Source: Enterobacter soli ATCC BAA-2102
Lineage (GTDB): Bacteria; Pseudomonadota; Gammaproteobacteria; Enterobacterales; Enterobacteriaceae
NCBI RefSeq assembly: GCF_001654845.1
Contig: NZ_LXES01000024.1
Coordinates: 1 to 64,000 of the forward strand
Length of the DNA stretch: 64,000 nt
Reading direction: 5' to 3'
Shown here: positions 29,672-39,755 of the stretch, piece after piece
How positions within the stretch are numbered: position 1 is the stretch's first letter
Layout of the letters: every line of letters starts with the position of its first letter
Made by a program: the position numbers and the translations under genes
Notes under the pieces: generated by a model
The model's input: only the letters and a program-made list of their open reading frames with translations
The model's database searches: none
Told to the model about the DNA's origin: nothing

Positions 29672-30613
29672 TTACTTAACCGTCCATCCCTTATACGAAC
29701 CGACGTTCTTTTTATCGATCATCGTCACCGGGATCAGCACAGGCTCTTTCGGCGCAGGTTTGCCCTGTAGAATGTCATAGCCGATTTCTACCGCTTTTGC
29801 CGCCATCACCTGTGGATCTTGTGCCGGGGTCGCCACAAACAGAGAATTTTCCCGTTTCAGCGCCTCTTCACCATCCGGCGATCCGTCAACGCCAACGATA
29901 AAGAACTCACTGCGTTGCGCCTGTTTTGCTGCCAGATCGGCCCCGATCGCGGTTGGATCGTTAATCGCGAACACGCCGTCGATCTTCGGATTGGCGGCCA
30001 GCAGAGAGGTCATCACCTCCAGCCCGCCTTCACGGCTGCCTTTGGCGTTCTGGTTGTCCGACAGCACTTTGATATCCGGGTGGCGCTTAAACTCGGTCTG
30101 GCAGCCTTCCACACGGTTTTGTACCGCAGAAACCGGTGGTCCGTTGATGATCACCACATTGCCTTTGCCTTTGAGGCGATCGGTAATGTACTTACAGGCC
30201 ATTTCCCCCGCCTGGGTGTTATCGGAGGTGATCGTTGCATCAGCCCCTTCCGCCGCCACGTCAACCGCCACCACGACGATCCCGGCATCTTTCGCGCGTT
30301 TTACCGCCGGCCCGATCCCTTTGGAATCCGCCGCGTTGAGGATGATCATGTCGACTTTTGCGGCGATAAAGTTATCAATCTGCGCCACCTGTTGACCCAG
30401 ATCGTAACCGCTGGATACCAGCGTCACTTTGACGTTATCACCGGCCAGCTTACGCGCTTCCAGCTCGGCACCTTTGGTGATCTGCACGAAGAACGGGTTG
30501 GCCAGATCACCCACCGTTACGCCGATGGATTTCAGGTCTTTCGCCTGCGCAAACGGAGCTGCGGCAAGCAGTGCGCCAGCACAGAGCGCGGTCACTAAGG
30601 GCTTCAATCTCAT
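29672..30613 (-). CDS. Periplasmic sugar-binding protein of ABC importer
   Basis: 313 residues, RbsB-type family (Peripla_BP_4): signal peptide about 1-24 (MRLKPLVTALCAGALLAAAP-FAQA) and a mature part with the family motifs VGDLANPFF, DMIILNAADSKG, TSDNTQAGEMACKYI and VGVDGSPDG. It captures the sugar in the periplasm for the permease. Third gene of the operon after the ATPase and permease; an inverted pair of palindromes follows its stop codon. Confidence 0.93.
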   Translation of the reverse strand: MRLKPLVTALCAGALLAAAPFAQAKDLKSIGVTVGDLANPFFVQITKGAELEARKLAGDNVKVTLVSSGYDLGQQVAQIDNFIAAKVDMIILNAADSKGIGPAVKRAKDAGIVVVAVDVAAEGADATITSDNTQAGEMACKYITDRLKGKGNVVIINGPPVSAVQNRVEGCQTEFKRHPDIKVLSDNQNAKGSREGGLEVMTSLLAANPKIDGVFAINDPTAIGADLAAKQAQRSEFFIVGVDGSPDGEEALKRENSLFVATPAQDPQVMAAKAVEIGYDILQGKPAPKEPVLIPVTMIDKKNVGSYKGWTVK

Positions 30614-30643
30614 GCTGTATTCCTCACTCGTAGGGTTTTGTTG

Positions 30644-31639
30644 TTATGCACTTTGATGGTGTCGGGTACGGTATTTGTCGATCAGCACCGCAATGATGAT
30701 CACCGCCCCTTTGATCACCAGTTGCCAGAAATAGGAGACGCCCATCAGCGTCATGCCGTTGTTAAGCGTCGCGATAATCAATGCGCCCACCAGCGTGCCG
30801 GTGATCGTGCCGATCCCGCCGACAAAACTGGTGCCGCCGAGGATCACCGCGGCAATCGCGTCCAGTTCATAGCCCATGCCTAAGTTGCCGTTGGCGCTGT
30901 AAAGGCGCGACGCGCTCATCACCCCGCCTAAGCCCGAAAGCAGCCCGCTCATGCCATACACAAACAGCAGTACCAGCCATACCTTGATACCGGTTAAGCG
31001 TGCCGCCTGCATGTTGCCGCCCACCGCGTAGATATGAACGCCCAGCGTGGTCCGGCGCAGGATGAACCAGCAAATCGCAATGACGGCCAGCGCGATCACC
31101 ACCAGCCACGGTACGGGGCCGAGATAGTTATTGCCGATCCACTCAAAGTTGATGTTCGAGTTGATCACCGTTGTACCGTCGGCCAGCAGATAGGCCGCGC
31201 CGCGCAGGGCCGTGTAGGTGCCGAGGGTGACGATAAACGGCGGTAGTCCGGCAAAGGCCACCAGCGCACCGTTGAATAATCCCAGCACCATACCCAGCAT
31301 CAGCGCCGCCGGAATCGACAGCATGGCGAACTCAGGGATCAGCGACACCACCATGGCGACCACCGCCGTGGTGCCCAGAATCGACCCCACGGAGAGGTCA
31401 ATCCCGCCGGTTAAAATGATGAAGGTCATCCCCGCCGCCAGCACAATGTTGATAGACGCCTGACGGGTGATGTTGAGCAGGTTGCTTTCGGTGAAGAAGT
31501 TAGGCGCGATAACGCCAAATACCGCCACAATCAGAATTAATATCGGCAAAATCCCGACCGTTTGCATCAGATCGCTCATCAGCATTTTTTTAGCGGAGGC
31601 GGATTTCGCCACCTGTTGCGGATTGGTTGAATTGGTCAT
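30644..31639 (-). CDS. Sugar ABC transporter permease (RbsC type)
   Basis: 331-residue inner membrane permease with about eight to ten helices and the family motifs IDLSVGSILG, VTLGTYTALRGAAY and VILGGTSFVGGIGTI. Forms the channel for the sugar importer. It begins two bases after the ATPase stop, so translation is coupled. Confidence 0.93.
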   Translation of the reverse strand: MTNSTNPQQVAKSASAKKMLMSDLMQTVGILPILILIVAVFGVIAPNFFTESNLLNITRQASINIVLAAGMTFIILTGGIDLSVGSILGTTAVVAMVVSLIPEFAMLSIPAALMLGMVLGLFNGALVAFAGLPPFIVTLGTYTALRGAAYLLADGTTVINSNINFEWIGNNYLGPVPWLVVIALAVIAICWFILRRTTLGVHIYAVGGNMQAARLTGIKVWLVLLFVYGMSGLLSGLGGVMSASRLYSANGNLGMGYELDAIAAVILGGTSFVGGIGTITGTLVGALIIATLNNGMTLMGVSYFWQLVIKGAVIIIAVLIDKYRTRHHQSA

Positions 31640-31641
31640 GA

Positions 31642-33156
31642 TTACACCGCCTGATGATGAGAGTCGTTCACGCCGGTTGCCAGCGTCATAATGTTTTCCT
31701 GGGTGATGTCGTGCCCGTGCAGCTCGCCCGCAATGCTGCCTTCGCGCATCACATAGACCCGGTCACTCATGCCCACTACTTCCGGCAGCTCGCTGGAGAT
31801 CATTAAAATGGCCACCCCCTTGCGCGCCATCTGGTTCATGATGCGGTAGATTTCGCTTTTAGCGCCCACGTCCACGCCGCGCGTCGGTTCATCCAGAATC
31901 AGAATGCGCGGGCCAATCGCCACCCAGCGCGAGATCAGCAGCTTTTGCTGATTCCCGCCGGACAACCCACCCGCCCGCACCTGGGAGTGGGGCACGCGAA
32001 TATTGAGCAGGGCAATGGCATCATCGGAGATGGACTGGGCTTTTTTACGATTCAACATGCCGAAGGTGGCATCGCGTTCAAGCGTCGCCATGGTGATGTT
32101 CTCCTGCGCCGCCAGCTCCAGGAACAGCCCTTGCTCCTTGCGGTTTTCGGTCAGAAAACCGATGCCGTTTTCAATGGCGGCGCGCGGGGAGTGGATCACC
32201 ACCGGTTCGCCGTCCACTTCGATCATCCCGCCTGTGGCTTTGCGCACACCAAAAATCAGCTGTGCCAGCTCGGAACGCCCGGCACCCACCAACCCGGCCA
32301 GGCCGACAATTTCGCCGGAACGGACCTGAACGCTACAGGGCTGCACTTTTTTGCCGTCGGTCAGGTGGTGCACGTTAAGGCGAGGGCTGCCGAGCGGGAT
32401 ATCGCGCTCTTTGTTGAACAGGTCGCTTAACGGGCGCCCTACCATCATCCTGACCAGCTCAGAGGCGTTGAGTTTGTCGCGTGTCAGGCTGCCGACGTAC
32501 TGCCCGTCACGCAGAACGCTGACGCGGTCGGAGAGTTCATACACTTCCGCCATGCGGTGGCTGATATAGATAATCGCCATCCCTTCATCACGCAGGCGCA
32601 AAATCAGCTCAAACAGGCGATGGGTTTCGCGCGAGGAGAGGGCGGCGGTGGGTTCATCCATTACCAGAATACGGCTGTTGCGGTGCAGAGCGCGGGCGAT
32701 CTCCACCTGCTGCTGTTCGGCGATGGTGAGTCTCATCACCAGGTCAGTCGCTTTGAAGTGTGCACCCAGGCGGTCAATAACGGCCTGAGCCTGGGCGGCC
32801 ATCTCTTTACGCTGCACCAGCCCGCCGCGCGACAGTTCGCTGCCAAGAAAGATGTTTTCGGCAACGGTCAGGTTGGGAGCAAGCTGCATCTCCTGATAAA
32901 TCAGGGTAATGCCTGCGGCCAGCGCATCTTTTGGACCTTTGATATGGAACGGCTGGCCGTCGATCAGGATCTCGCCGCTGGTGGCGGTGTAGGCCCCGGC
33001 GAGGATCTTCATCAGCGTGCTTTTACCTGCGCCGTTTTCACCCATTAACGCGTGGATCTCACCGGGGAAAACCGTCAAATCCACACCCTTGAGCGCGTGG
33101 AAATTGCCAAATGTCTTGGCAATGTTGCGCATCTCTAATACCGGGGTTCTGCTCAT
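31642..33156 (-). CDS. Sugar ABC transporter ATP-binding protein (RbsA type)
   Basis: 504 residues with two ABC domains in tandem, as in RbsA/AraG/XylG. N half: Walker [10 protein letters not shown], Walker [14 protein letters not shown] half: GLVGAGRSE (degenerate Walker A, as usual in the second half), signature LSGGNQQK and Walker [15 protein letters not shown]. First gene of the six-gene sugar operon, starting about 180 bases from the divergent hybrid sensor kinase gene, so the operon promoter lies in 33157-33337. Confidence 0.94.
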   Translation of the reverse strand: MSRTPVLEMRNIAKTFGNFHALKGVDLTVFPGEIHALMGENGAGKSTLMKILAGAYTATSGEILIDGQPFHIKGPKDALAAGITLIYQEMQLAPNLTVAENIFLGSELSRGGLVQRKEMAAQAQAVIDRLGAHFKATDLVMRLTIAEQQQVEIARALHRNSRILVMDEPTAALSSRETHRLFELILRLRDEGMAIIYISHRMAEVYELSDRVSVLRDGQYVGSLTRDKLNASELVRMMVGRPLSDLFNKERDIPLGSPRLNVHHLTDGKKVQPCSVQVRSGEIVGLAGLVGAGRSELAQLIFGVRKATGGMIEVDGEPVVIHSPRAAIENGIGFLTENRKEQGLFLELAAQENITMATLERDATFGMLNRKKAQSISDDAIALLNIRVPHSQVRAGGLSGGNQQKLLISRWVAIGPRILILDEPTRGVDVGAKSEIYRIMNQMARKGVAILMISSELPEVVGMSDRVYVMREGSIAGELHGHDITQENIMTLATGVNDSHHQAV

Positions 33157-33277
33157 GGCGGATCTCCTGCAAATGTCGATATCCGCACTTCATCACAGGT
33201 TCGTAAATGCAAAATGTCAGAAGCTGTTCATATTTGTCATAGTTATGAATAGCTAATCGCCGTCACATTTTTCTTTT

Positions 33278-33310
33278 CCCTCTCCCCGTGGGAGAGGGCC
33301 AGGGTGAGGG
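33278..33310. repeat. Palindromic intergenic element, copy 7
   Basis: CCCTCTCCCC-GT-GGGAGAGGG hairpin and AGGGTGAGGG tail in the divergent gap, 28 bases before the sensor kinase start. It is the only copy that must lie upstream of the genes on both sides, probably in the kinase 5' leader. Confidence 0.85.
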
Positions 33311-33337
33311 CATCAGACCGCAAAGGAGCCTAAACAG

Positions 33338-35617
33338 ATGCCATCACGCCGTCCCCCGTTCTTCGCCAGTGCCCGCGGACGCCTGCTGATTTTTAATCTG
33401 CTGGTGGTCGCGGTGACGTTAATGGTCAGCGGCGTGGCGGTGCTTGGCTTTCGCCATGCCAGCCAGATCCAGGAGCAGGTGCAGCAGCAAACGCTGGATG
33501 ACATGACCGGCAGCATGAACCTTGCGCGCGATACGGCGAATGTGGCCACGGCGGCAGTGCGGCTCTCTCAGGTGGTGGGGGCGCTGGAATACAAAGGTGA
33601 AGCCGACAGGCTGAAGCAAACGCAAATGGCACTGCGTCATTCGCTGGAGCAACTTGCCGATGCGCCACTGGCCCAGCAGGAGCCGGCGCTGGTGGCGCGA
33701 ATTATTCGCAGGAGCAATGAATTACAGCAGAGCGTGACGGGGATGCTGGAGCGCGGGCAGCGCCGGCATCTGGAGCGTAATGCGCTGCTCAGCTCGCTCT
33801 ACCAGAGCCAAAGCTACCTGCGCCATTTGCAGGACATTAACCGCCGCTTCGGCAGCAATGTGCCGGATGCGCAGCAGCTTATGGAAATGGACCGGCTTAT
33901 CATCGCCGCCATCGAAACGCCTTCGCCGCGCGCCACGGTTCAACAGCTGGATGCGGTAACGGCAACCTTACCCCGCAGTGCCGCACAGCCGGTGGTGAAC
34001 ATGGTACTGCCCGACTTTGTCAACGAACTGCGCAAGCTCGGCCCGTTGTCTAACCAGCTGGAAGAGAGCGATTTGTCTATCAGTTGGTATATGTTTCACA
34101 TCAAGGCGCTGGTGGCTATTTTAAACAGCGACATCAATCAGTACGTTGAGCAGGTCGCGCAAGCCTCCACCCTGCGTACCGCCCAGAGCCATCAGGAGTT
34201 GCGCTCCATCAGCGTTTTTATCAGCGTGTTTGCTCTGCTGGCGCTGATTATCACCGGCTGCGCCTGCTGGTATATCTACCGCAATCTTGGCACTAACCTG
34301 ACGGCGATTTCCAGAGCGATGTCGCGCCTTGCCCACGGGGAGCAGGATGTCTCTGTTCCCGCACTGCAACGGCGCGATGAGCTGGGGGAGCTGGCGCGCG
34401 CGTTTAACGTTTTTGCCCGCAACATGGCGTCGCTTGAGCACACCACCCGGCTGCTGAAACAAAAAACCTCGCAGATGGAGATAGACCGCATAGAGCGTCA
34501 GGGGCTGGAGGAGGCGCTGCTGCACAGCCAGAAGATGAAGGCCGTCGGGCAACTGACGGGCGGGCTGGCGCATGACTTTAACAACCTGCTGGCGGTGATT
34601 ATCGGCAGCCTGGAATTAACCGATCCCGCCTCGCCGGATGCGTTGCGTATCAACCGGGCGCTCAAGGCGGCCGAACGCGGGGCATTGCTGACTCAGCGTC
34701 TGCTGGCGTTCTCCCGCAAACAGTCCCTGAATCCCCACGCGGTTGAGATGAAACCGCTGCTGGAAAACCTCGGCGAACTGATGTGTCACTCGCTGCCCGC
34801 CACCATCACGCTGGATATCGAAGCGCAGTCCCCGGCCTGGCCGGCGTGGATTGACGTCAGCCAGCTGGAAAACGCCATTATCAACCTGGTGATGAACGCC
34901 CGTGATGCCATGGAAGGGCAATCTGGGGTGATTAAGGTTCGCACCTGGAACCAGCGCGTCACCCGCAGCGACGGACGCAGGCAGGACATGGTAGCGCTGG
35001 AGGTCATCGATCATGGCAGCGGGATGTCGCAGGAGGTGAAATCCCAGGTCTTCGAGCCGTTTTTCACCACTAAACAGACCGGCAGCGGCAGTGGGTTGGG
35101 GTTGTCGATGGTTTACGGATTTGTGCGCCAGTCCGGGGGGCGCGTGGAGATAGAAAGCGCGCCGGGGCAGGGAACCACGGTGCGGCTACAGTTGCCGCGT
35201 TCAACGCTTGCGCCCGTTCCCCGGGATGAGACGCTGGCGGCTGCCACCGCAGCAGACAGCGATCGGCTGGTGCTGGTGCTGGAAGATGAGAGTGATGTTC
35301 GCCAGACCCTGTGCGAGCAGCTTCACCAGCTAGGTTACCTGACGCTTGAAGCCGAAAGCGGTGAGCAGGCGCTGGACATGCTGAATGCTTCGCCGGATAT
35401 TGGCATGTTTATCAGTGATTTAATGTTGCCAGGCGGCTTAAGTGGCGCAGAGGTGATTAACCAGGTGCGAACCCAGTTCCCGCAGCTACCGGTGCTGCTG
35501 ATGAGCGGCCAGGATCTCCGTCCGGCGCATAACCCGCAGCTGCCGGACGTGGCGTTACTACGTAAACCTTTTACCCGTGTACAGCTGGCACAGGCGTTAC
35601 GTAAGGTGACGGCATAA
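33338..35617 (+). CDS. Hybrid sensor histidine kinase of the sugar island
   Basis: 759 residues: membrane segment about 15-37, a helical periplasmic sensor region (about 40-290), second segment about 290-312, HAMP (about 313-365), coiled coil, a histidine phosphotransfer region with H412 in [14 protein letters not shown], an HATPase domain ([26 protein letters not shown]) and a C-terminal receiver with D694 in FISDLMLP. No HPt domain is attached, and none is seen in the window. Start after AAAGGAGCC. It is divergent from the ABC operon and very probably senses its sugar, directly or through the binding protein, and signals to the response regulator at 26269. Its last 47 bases overlap the convergent alsK end. 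Confidence 0.92.
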   Translation: MPSRRPPFFASARGRLLIFNLLVVAVTLMVSGVAVLGFRHASQIQEQVQQQTLDDMTGSMNLARDTANVATAAVRLSQVVGALEYKGEADRLKQTQMALRHSLEQLADAPLAQQEPALVARIIRRSNELQQSVTGMLERGQRRHLERNALLSSLYQSQSYLRHLQDINRRFGSNVPDAQQLMEMDRLIIAAIETPSPRATVQQLDAVTATLPRSAAQPVVNMVLPDFVNELRKLGPLSNQLEESDLSISWYMFHIKALVAILNSDINQYVEQVAQASTLRTAQSHQELRSISVFISVFALLALIITGCACWYIYRNLGTNLTAISRAMSRLAHGEQDVSVPALQRRDELGELARAFNVFARNMASLEHTTRLLKQKTSQMEIDRIERQGLEEALLHSQKMKAVGQLTGGLAHDFNNLLAVIIGSLELTDPASPDALRINRALKAAERGALLTQRLLAFSRKQSLNPHAVEMKPLLENLGELMCHSLPATITLDIEAQSPAWPAWIDVSQLENAIINLVMNARDAMEGQSGVIKVRTWNQRVTRSDGRRQDMVALEVIDHGSGMSQEVKSQVFEPFFTTKQTGSGSGLGLSMVYGFVRQSGGRVEIESAPGQGTTVRLQLPRSTLAPVPRDETLAAATAADSDRLVLVLEDESDVRQTLCEQLHQLGYLTLEAESGEQALDMLNASPDIGMFISDLMLPGGLSGAEVINQVRTQFPQLPVLLMSGQDLRPAHNPQLPDVALLRKPFTRVQLAQALRKVTA

Positions 35618-36515
35618 ACTGGCTGCGTGCGAGAGCGGCGGCCCCTTGTGCCCCGTTAAATGCGGACGATGAAGCAGTAATAAACCGCATGGCTTCATAA
35701 GGCAGAGGACGACGCAGAAGACGCTTAATGCTGCTTATCAACGCCTCGCGTGGAAAATCGGCCATATCCATCACTCCACCGCCGAGGATCACCGCATCCG
35801 GGTCGAACAGGTTCACGCTGGTGGCAATGGCGCGTGCTGCATGGTCGAGCAGCTGCTGAACAAAAGGTTCATCGCGAGCGGCGGTAAAGATATCGCCAAT
35901 GGCGTACTCACGCGGCTCTTGCTCATACCACTGTTTCAGGGCAATACCCGAACAGACGGTTTCCAGACACCCGGCGTTACCGCAGCCGCACTGGCGCGAC
36001 ATATCACCCTGCGGAATATGGCCGAGTTCACCCGCCACGCCGTGCGCACCCGTCCAGGGGGCGCCATTAAGCCACACGGCAAACCCCATTCCCGTCCCGA
36101 GATAAGCCGCCAGAACCTGTTGCTGCTGTAAGTTGTGTTGTACCACGTCATACGAGAGTTGCAGGTTAACGTCGCGGGAAAACTCCACCGGACAGCCCAG
36201 GGCCGCTTCCAGTTTCCCGGCCAGGTCGAGCAACGCATTTGCCTGAAGTGGTAAGTTTGGCGTTGAGATAATGGTGCGTTTGTCTTTGCCAACCAGTGCC
36301 GGGAACCCCATCACCAGGCCCCGGCAGCAAACCTGACAGTGCCGAAGCTGCGTATGAATCAACTCTGCCACGCCATTCACCACACCTGTGCGAATGACAT
36401 CGGCCGTGCGCTGTTTTTCGCAGTGCAGCACGGTGCCATCGCCTGCCAGCAGGCAAAATCGGATATGGGTTGCCCCCATATCCACTCCGGCTACGACATC
36501 AGGCTGATTTTGCAT
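35571..36515 (-). CDS. alsK: D-allose kinase
   Basis: ROK-family kinase that forms D-allose 6-phosphate. 314 residues against 309 in E. coli. Motifs: ATP loop [11 protein letters not shown], catalytic [14 protein letters not shown], and the ROK zinc-binding cysteines [10 protein letters not shown]. Last gene of the als operon. Overlaps alsE by 17 bases and the convergent sensor kinase by 47 bases. Confidence 0.95.
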   Translation of the reverse strand: MQNQPDVVAGVDMGATHIRFCLLAGDGTVLHCEKQRTADVIRTGVVNGVAELIHTQLRHCQVCCRGLVMGFPALVGKDKRTIISTPNLPLQANALLDLAGKLEAALGCPVEFSRDVNLQLSYDVVQHNLQQQQVLAAYLGTGMGFAVWLNGAPWTGAHGVAGELGHIPQGDMSRQCGCGNAGCLETVCSGIALKQWYEQEPREYAIGDIFTAARDEPFVQQLLDHAARAIATSVNLFDPDAVILGGGVMDMADFPREALISSIKRLLRRPLPYEAMRFITASSSAFNGAQGAAALARSQFMPSPYVTPVPAVHG

Positions 36516-37194
36516 GAGGAACGACCTCGTTTCTTGCCGACAGGATCTGCCCGGCCATCAGCTGCCATGCATCGCCGATATTCTCAGCGTGGTTAAACAG
36601 ACCCGAAGTGCCGACGATAAACACATCTGCGCCTGCGGCCATCAGTTTGTGATAGGTGCCCTGGTTACAGGAGCCGTCGATCTCTATTTCGTAGCTCAGC
36701 CCTTCGCGCTCGCGCCAGGCCTTCAGCTCGGCGATTTTGTCCAGCATTTCCGGGATAAATGGCTGTCCGGCAAAGCCTGGATCTACGGTCATCACGGTAA
36801 TTTTGTCCGCCTTATGAATATAGTATTTCATTGCCTCAACCGGGGTTTCCGGGTTGAGGATCAGGCCCACTTTCATGCCGTGACGGCGGATTTCGTCAAT
36901 CAGACGAAACGCCTGGCCGTTGATGGTTTCCGGGTGCAGGGTGATGAAATCGGCCCCGGCTTGTGCCAGCTGGCTGATGTAATCCTGCGGGCGGGTCACC
37001 ATCAGGTGACAATCCAGCGGTTTGGTGGCGAGCTTCTTCACCTGGCTGACAAAAAACGGTGACAGCGTCAGGTTAGGCACAAAATGGCCATCCATGATGT
37101 CGATATGGAAGTAGTCCGCGTGCTGGTCAATGAATTCGATCTGTTCTTTGAATTTCAGCAGATCCATACACATCAGGGAGGGTGAAATTTTCAT
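36499..37194 (-). CDS. alsE: D-allulose-6-phosphate 3-epimerase
   Basis: TIM-barrel metal-dependent epimerase of the ribulose-phosphate 3-epimerase family that converts D-allulose 6-phosphate to D-fructose 6-phosphate. 231 residues as in E. coli. Motifs: [20 protein letters not shown] (metal His/Asp), [15 protein letters not shown] and EIDGSC. Ten bases downstream of alsC. Confidence 0.97.
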   Translation of the reverse strand: MKISPSLMCMDLLKFKEQIEFIDQHADYFHIDIMDGHFVPNLTLSPFFVSQVKKLATKPLDCHLMVTRPQDYISQLAQAGADFITLHPETINGQAFRLIDEIRRHGMKVGLILNPETPVEAMKYYIHKADKITVMTVDPGFAGQPFIPEMLDKIAELKAWREREGLSYEIEIDGSCNQGTYHKLMAAGADVFIVGTSGLFNHAENIGDAWQLMAGQILSARNEVVPHAKSA

Positions 37195-37204
37195 AGTGAA
37201 TTCC

Positions 37205-38185
37205 TTACTTACTGATCAGTCTATCGAGGGCGACAGCGGCGATAATCAACCCGCCCATCACCACCAGCTGGTAATAGGTTTGTACTTGTAAGATGTTGAG
37301 TCCGTTATTGATGGTGCCGATGATAAGACCGCCAATCACGACCGAGAAAATGCGACCCTTGCCACCGAAGAAGCTGGTGCCGCCGATAATGGCGCTGGCA
37401 ATGGCATAGGTTTCAAAACCCATCCCGGCCAACGGTTCAGCAGCGCCCAGGCGCGCGGTTGAGACTACGCCCGCAAGCCCGGCACACACGCCGGAGATAA
37501 TGAACACCACCAGAATGTGAAACTTCACATCGATACCGGAGTAAAACGCTGAATTCTTATTACCGCCCAGGGCGTAGATGTTGCGTCCGAGCCGCATTCG
37601 GGTGGTGAGAAACCACAGGATCACCGCCACAATCAGCGAGAAGATAACCGGCACCGGGATACCTAACACGCTGGCGGCAAAGAAGTTCACGAAGTCGAAC
37701 GAGAAGCCGTACACCGAGTTAGCATCGGAAATCACTAGCGTAATGCCACGGAAAATGGCGTTAGTGCCGAGGGTGATAATGAACGGATGTAGTCCGGTCC
37801 AGTTCACCAGACAGCCGTTAATCGCCCCCAGCGCACCGCCGACCAGCACGCCGCCAATCAGTGCCGCGAGGAATGGGTCGACGCCAGCCAGCATTAGCTT
37901 GGCGGTCACCATGCCGGACAGCGCCAGAATGGCACCCACGGACAGGTCGATGCCCGCGACCAGGATGGCAAAAAACTCACCCATCCCAATCAGCACCGTC
38001 ACCGAACTCTGGACAAAAATCTGGGTGATGTTGTTGGTGGTCAGGAAATATTCCGTCGACAGCGTGCCAAAGATGGCCACGATAATCGCGAGGATGAAAA
38101 AGGTGCCGTATTTGTCCCAGAACAACGCGAAGTTGAACGGCTTTTTCTCGGCCATATCGCTTTTCACTCTTGTGGTAATGCCCAT
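37205..38185 (-). CDS. alsC: D-allose ABC transporter permease
   Basis: 326-residue inner membrane permease of the RbsC type, equal in length to E. coli AlsC and starting at the matching residue (MGITTRVKSDMAEKKPFNFA). Motifs IDLSVGAILALSG and IIGGTSFFGGKGRI. Its start overlaps the alsA end by 22 bases. Confidence 0.97.
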   Translation of the reverse strand: MGITTRVKSDMAEKKPFNFALFWDKYGTFFILAIIVAIFGTLSTEYFLTTNNITQIFVQSSVTVLIGMGEFFAILVAGIDLSVGAILALSGMVTAKLMLAGVDPFLAALIGGVLVGGALGAINGCLVNWTGLHPFIITLGTNAIFRGITLVISDANSVYGFSFDFVNFFAASVLGIPVPVIFSLIVAVILWFLTTRMRLGRNIYALGGNKNSAFYSGIDVKFHILVVFIISGVCAGLAGVVSTARLGAAEPLAGMGFETYAIASAIIGGTSFFGGKGRIFSVVIGGLIIGTINNGLNILQVQTYYQLVVMGGLIIAAVALDRLISK

Positions 38186-39696
38186 GCCATGATCTCCTCT
38201 TCGCTGATGTTGTCGCGATTGGTCAGGATTTGCGTGAGTCGCCCTTCGCAGAACACGGCGATGCGGTCGCAGACGGCGATAATTTCAGGTAATTCAGATG
38301 ACACCATCAGGATGACCTTGCCTTCGTCGGCCAGCCCGCGCATCACCTTGTAGATTTCGGCTTTTGCGCCGACGTCGATGCCGCGGGTGGGTTCGTCAAA
38401 AATAATGACGTCCGGGTTGCAGCACAGCCATTTGGAAATCAGTACCTTTTGCTGGTTACCGCCGGAGAGCTCGGTAATGTTTTGCTCAACGTTATGGCAT
38501 TTCAGCGCCAGCAGCTGCCGCTGTGCTTCGGCAGTTTTACGCTCCTCGCTTTCGCGAAATAGCCCCATTGCCCCTTTGTAGCCCCCGTTCTTCAGGCTAT
38601 GGCTGATGGCCATGTTCTGGGCGATAGAGAAGTTGGGGAAAAAGCCGTTATCCCGGCGGCTCTCGGTGATGTAAGCCATCCCTTTTTTCAGTGCGTCCAG
38701 CGGCGAGCGTGGGGAGATGGTTTTGCCATTAAGGCGGATTTCACCGCTTGCACGTTTATCCACACCGAACAGGCAGTTCATCAACTCGGTACGCCCAGAG
38801 CCGACCAGCCCGGCAAAGCCGAGGATTTCACCGCGATTCACGCTGAACGAAATATCGCGCACTTTTTTCTTGTCGCGACTGGTGACGTTTTTCACCTCAA
38901 AGACCGTGTCGCGCTCGACGTTGCCGGTGCTTTCTTTCATGGCGTTAAAGCGGTTTTGCAGCTCGCGGCCCACCATCAGGCGCACGATATCGTCGTTGGA
39001 GACGTCGCTTACCATGCCACTGCACACGCTGCTGCCGTCTTTCATGACCGTGTAGCGGTCGCAAATGCGGCGAATTTCCGCCAGCTTATGTGAGATATAG
39101 ACAATGGCCGTGCCTTCTTTGCGCAGTTGATTCATGATCAGGAACAGATAATCGACTTCTTTATTGGTTAACGAAGAGGTCGGTTCATCCATAATGATCA
39201 CTTTGGCATCGAGCATTAAGGTTTTGGCAATTTCCAGCATCTGTTTGTGGCTGATGGATAAATTCGCCACTTTCTCATCTAAATCCACTTTTAGCCCGAT
39301 GCGTAATAACATCATCGCGCCACGAATACGCATTTCTTTCCAGTCGATAAGATTGATGCCACAGACTTTTTTCGTCAGATGACGGCCGATATATAAATTC
39401 TCCAGCACGGTTAATTCATCAATGACGCTGAGTTCCTGATAAATAATGCCGATGCCCAGTTGTGCAGCCAGTTTATGATCGAGTTTGTCGTAATGGGTTT
39501 CATTAATAGTAATCGTGCCTTTGGTCGGTTCATGTATTCCCGACAATACTTTCATTAAGGTTGATTTACCGGCACCATTCTCCCCTAATAACGCGTGGAT
39601 CTCGTGGGGATATATAGTTAAATCAACCGATTTTAATGCGTGAACCGGACCAAAGGATTTGCCGATCCCCGCCATGGATATATATGGCGTGACCAT
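38164..39696 (-). CDS. alsA: D-allose ABC transporter ATP-binding protein
   Basis: 510 residues with two ABC domains: Walker [10 protein letters not shown] and Walker B VIIMDEPTSSL in the first, GLVGSGRTE and LSGGNQQKV plus VIIFDEPTRGIDVG in the second. Energises D-allose import with AlsB and AlsC. Follows alsB with a palindromic element in the gap. Confidence 0.97.
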   Translation of the reverse strand: MVTPYISMAGIGKSFGPVHALKSVDLTIYPHEIHALLGENGAGKSTLMKVLSGIHEPTKGTITINETHYDKLDHKLAAQLGIGIIYQELSVIDELTVLENLYIGRHLTKKVCGINLIDWKEMRIRGAMMLLRIGLKVDLDEKVANLSISHKQMLEIAKTLMLDAKVIIMDEPTSSLTNKEVDYLFLIMNQLRKEGTAIVYISHKLAEIRRICDRYTVMKDGSSVCSGMVSDVSNDDIVRLMVGRELQNRFNAMKESTGNVERDTVFEVKNVTSRDKKKVRDISFSVNRGEILGFAGLVGSGRTELMNCLFGVDKRASGEIRLNGKTISPRSPLDALKKGMAYITESRRDNGFFPNFSIAQNMAISHSLKNGGYKGAMGLFRESEERKTAEAQRQLLALKCHNVEQNITELSGGNQQKVLISKWLCCNPDVIIFDEPTRGIDVGAKAEIYKVMRGLADEGKVILMVSSELPEIIAVCDRIAVFCEGRLTQILTNRDNISEEEIMAWALPQE

Positions 39697-39717
39697 GTTT
39701 ACTTCCTTCTCTGTTCA

Positions 39718-39750
39718 CCCTCTCCCCGTGGGAGAGGGCTGGGGTGAGGG
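39718..39750. repeat. Palindromic intergenic element, copy 8
   Basis: CCCTCTCCCC-GT-GGGAGAGGG hairpin and GGGGTGAGGG tail, between alsB and alsA inside the operon, five bases after the alsB stop. Confidence 0.88.
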
Positions 39751-39755
39751 CTTTA

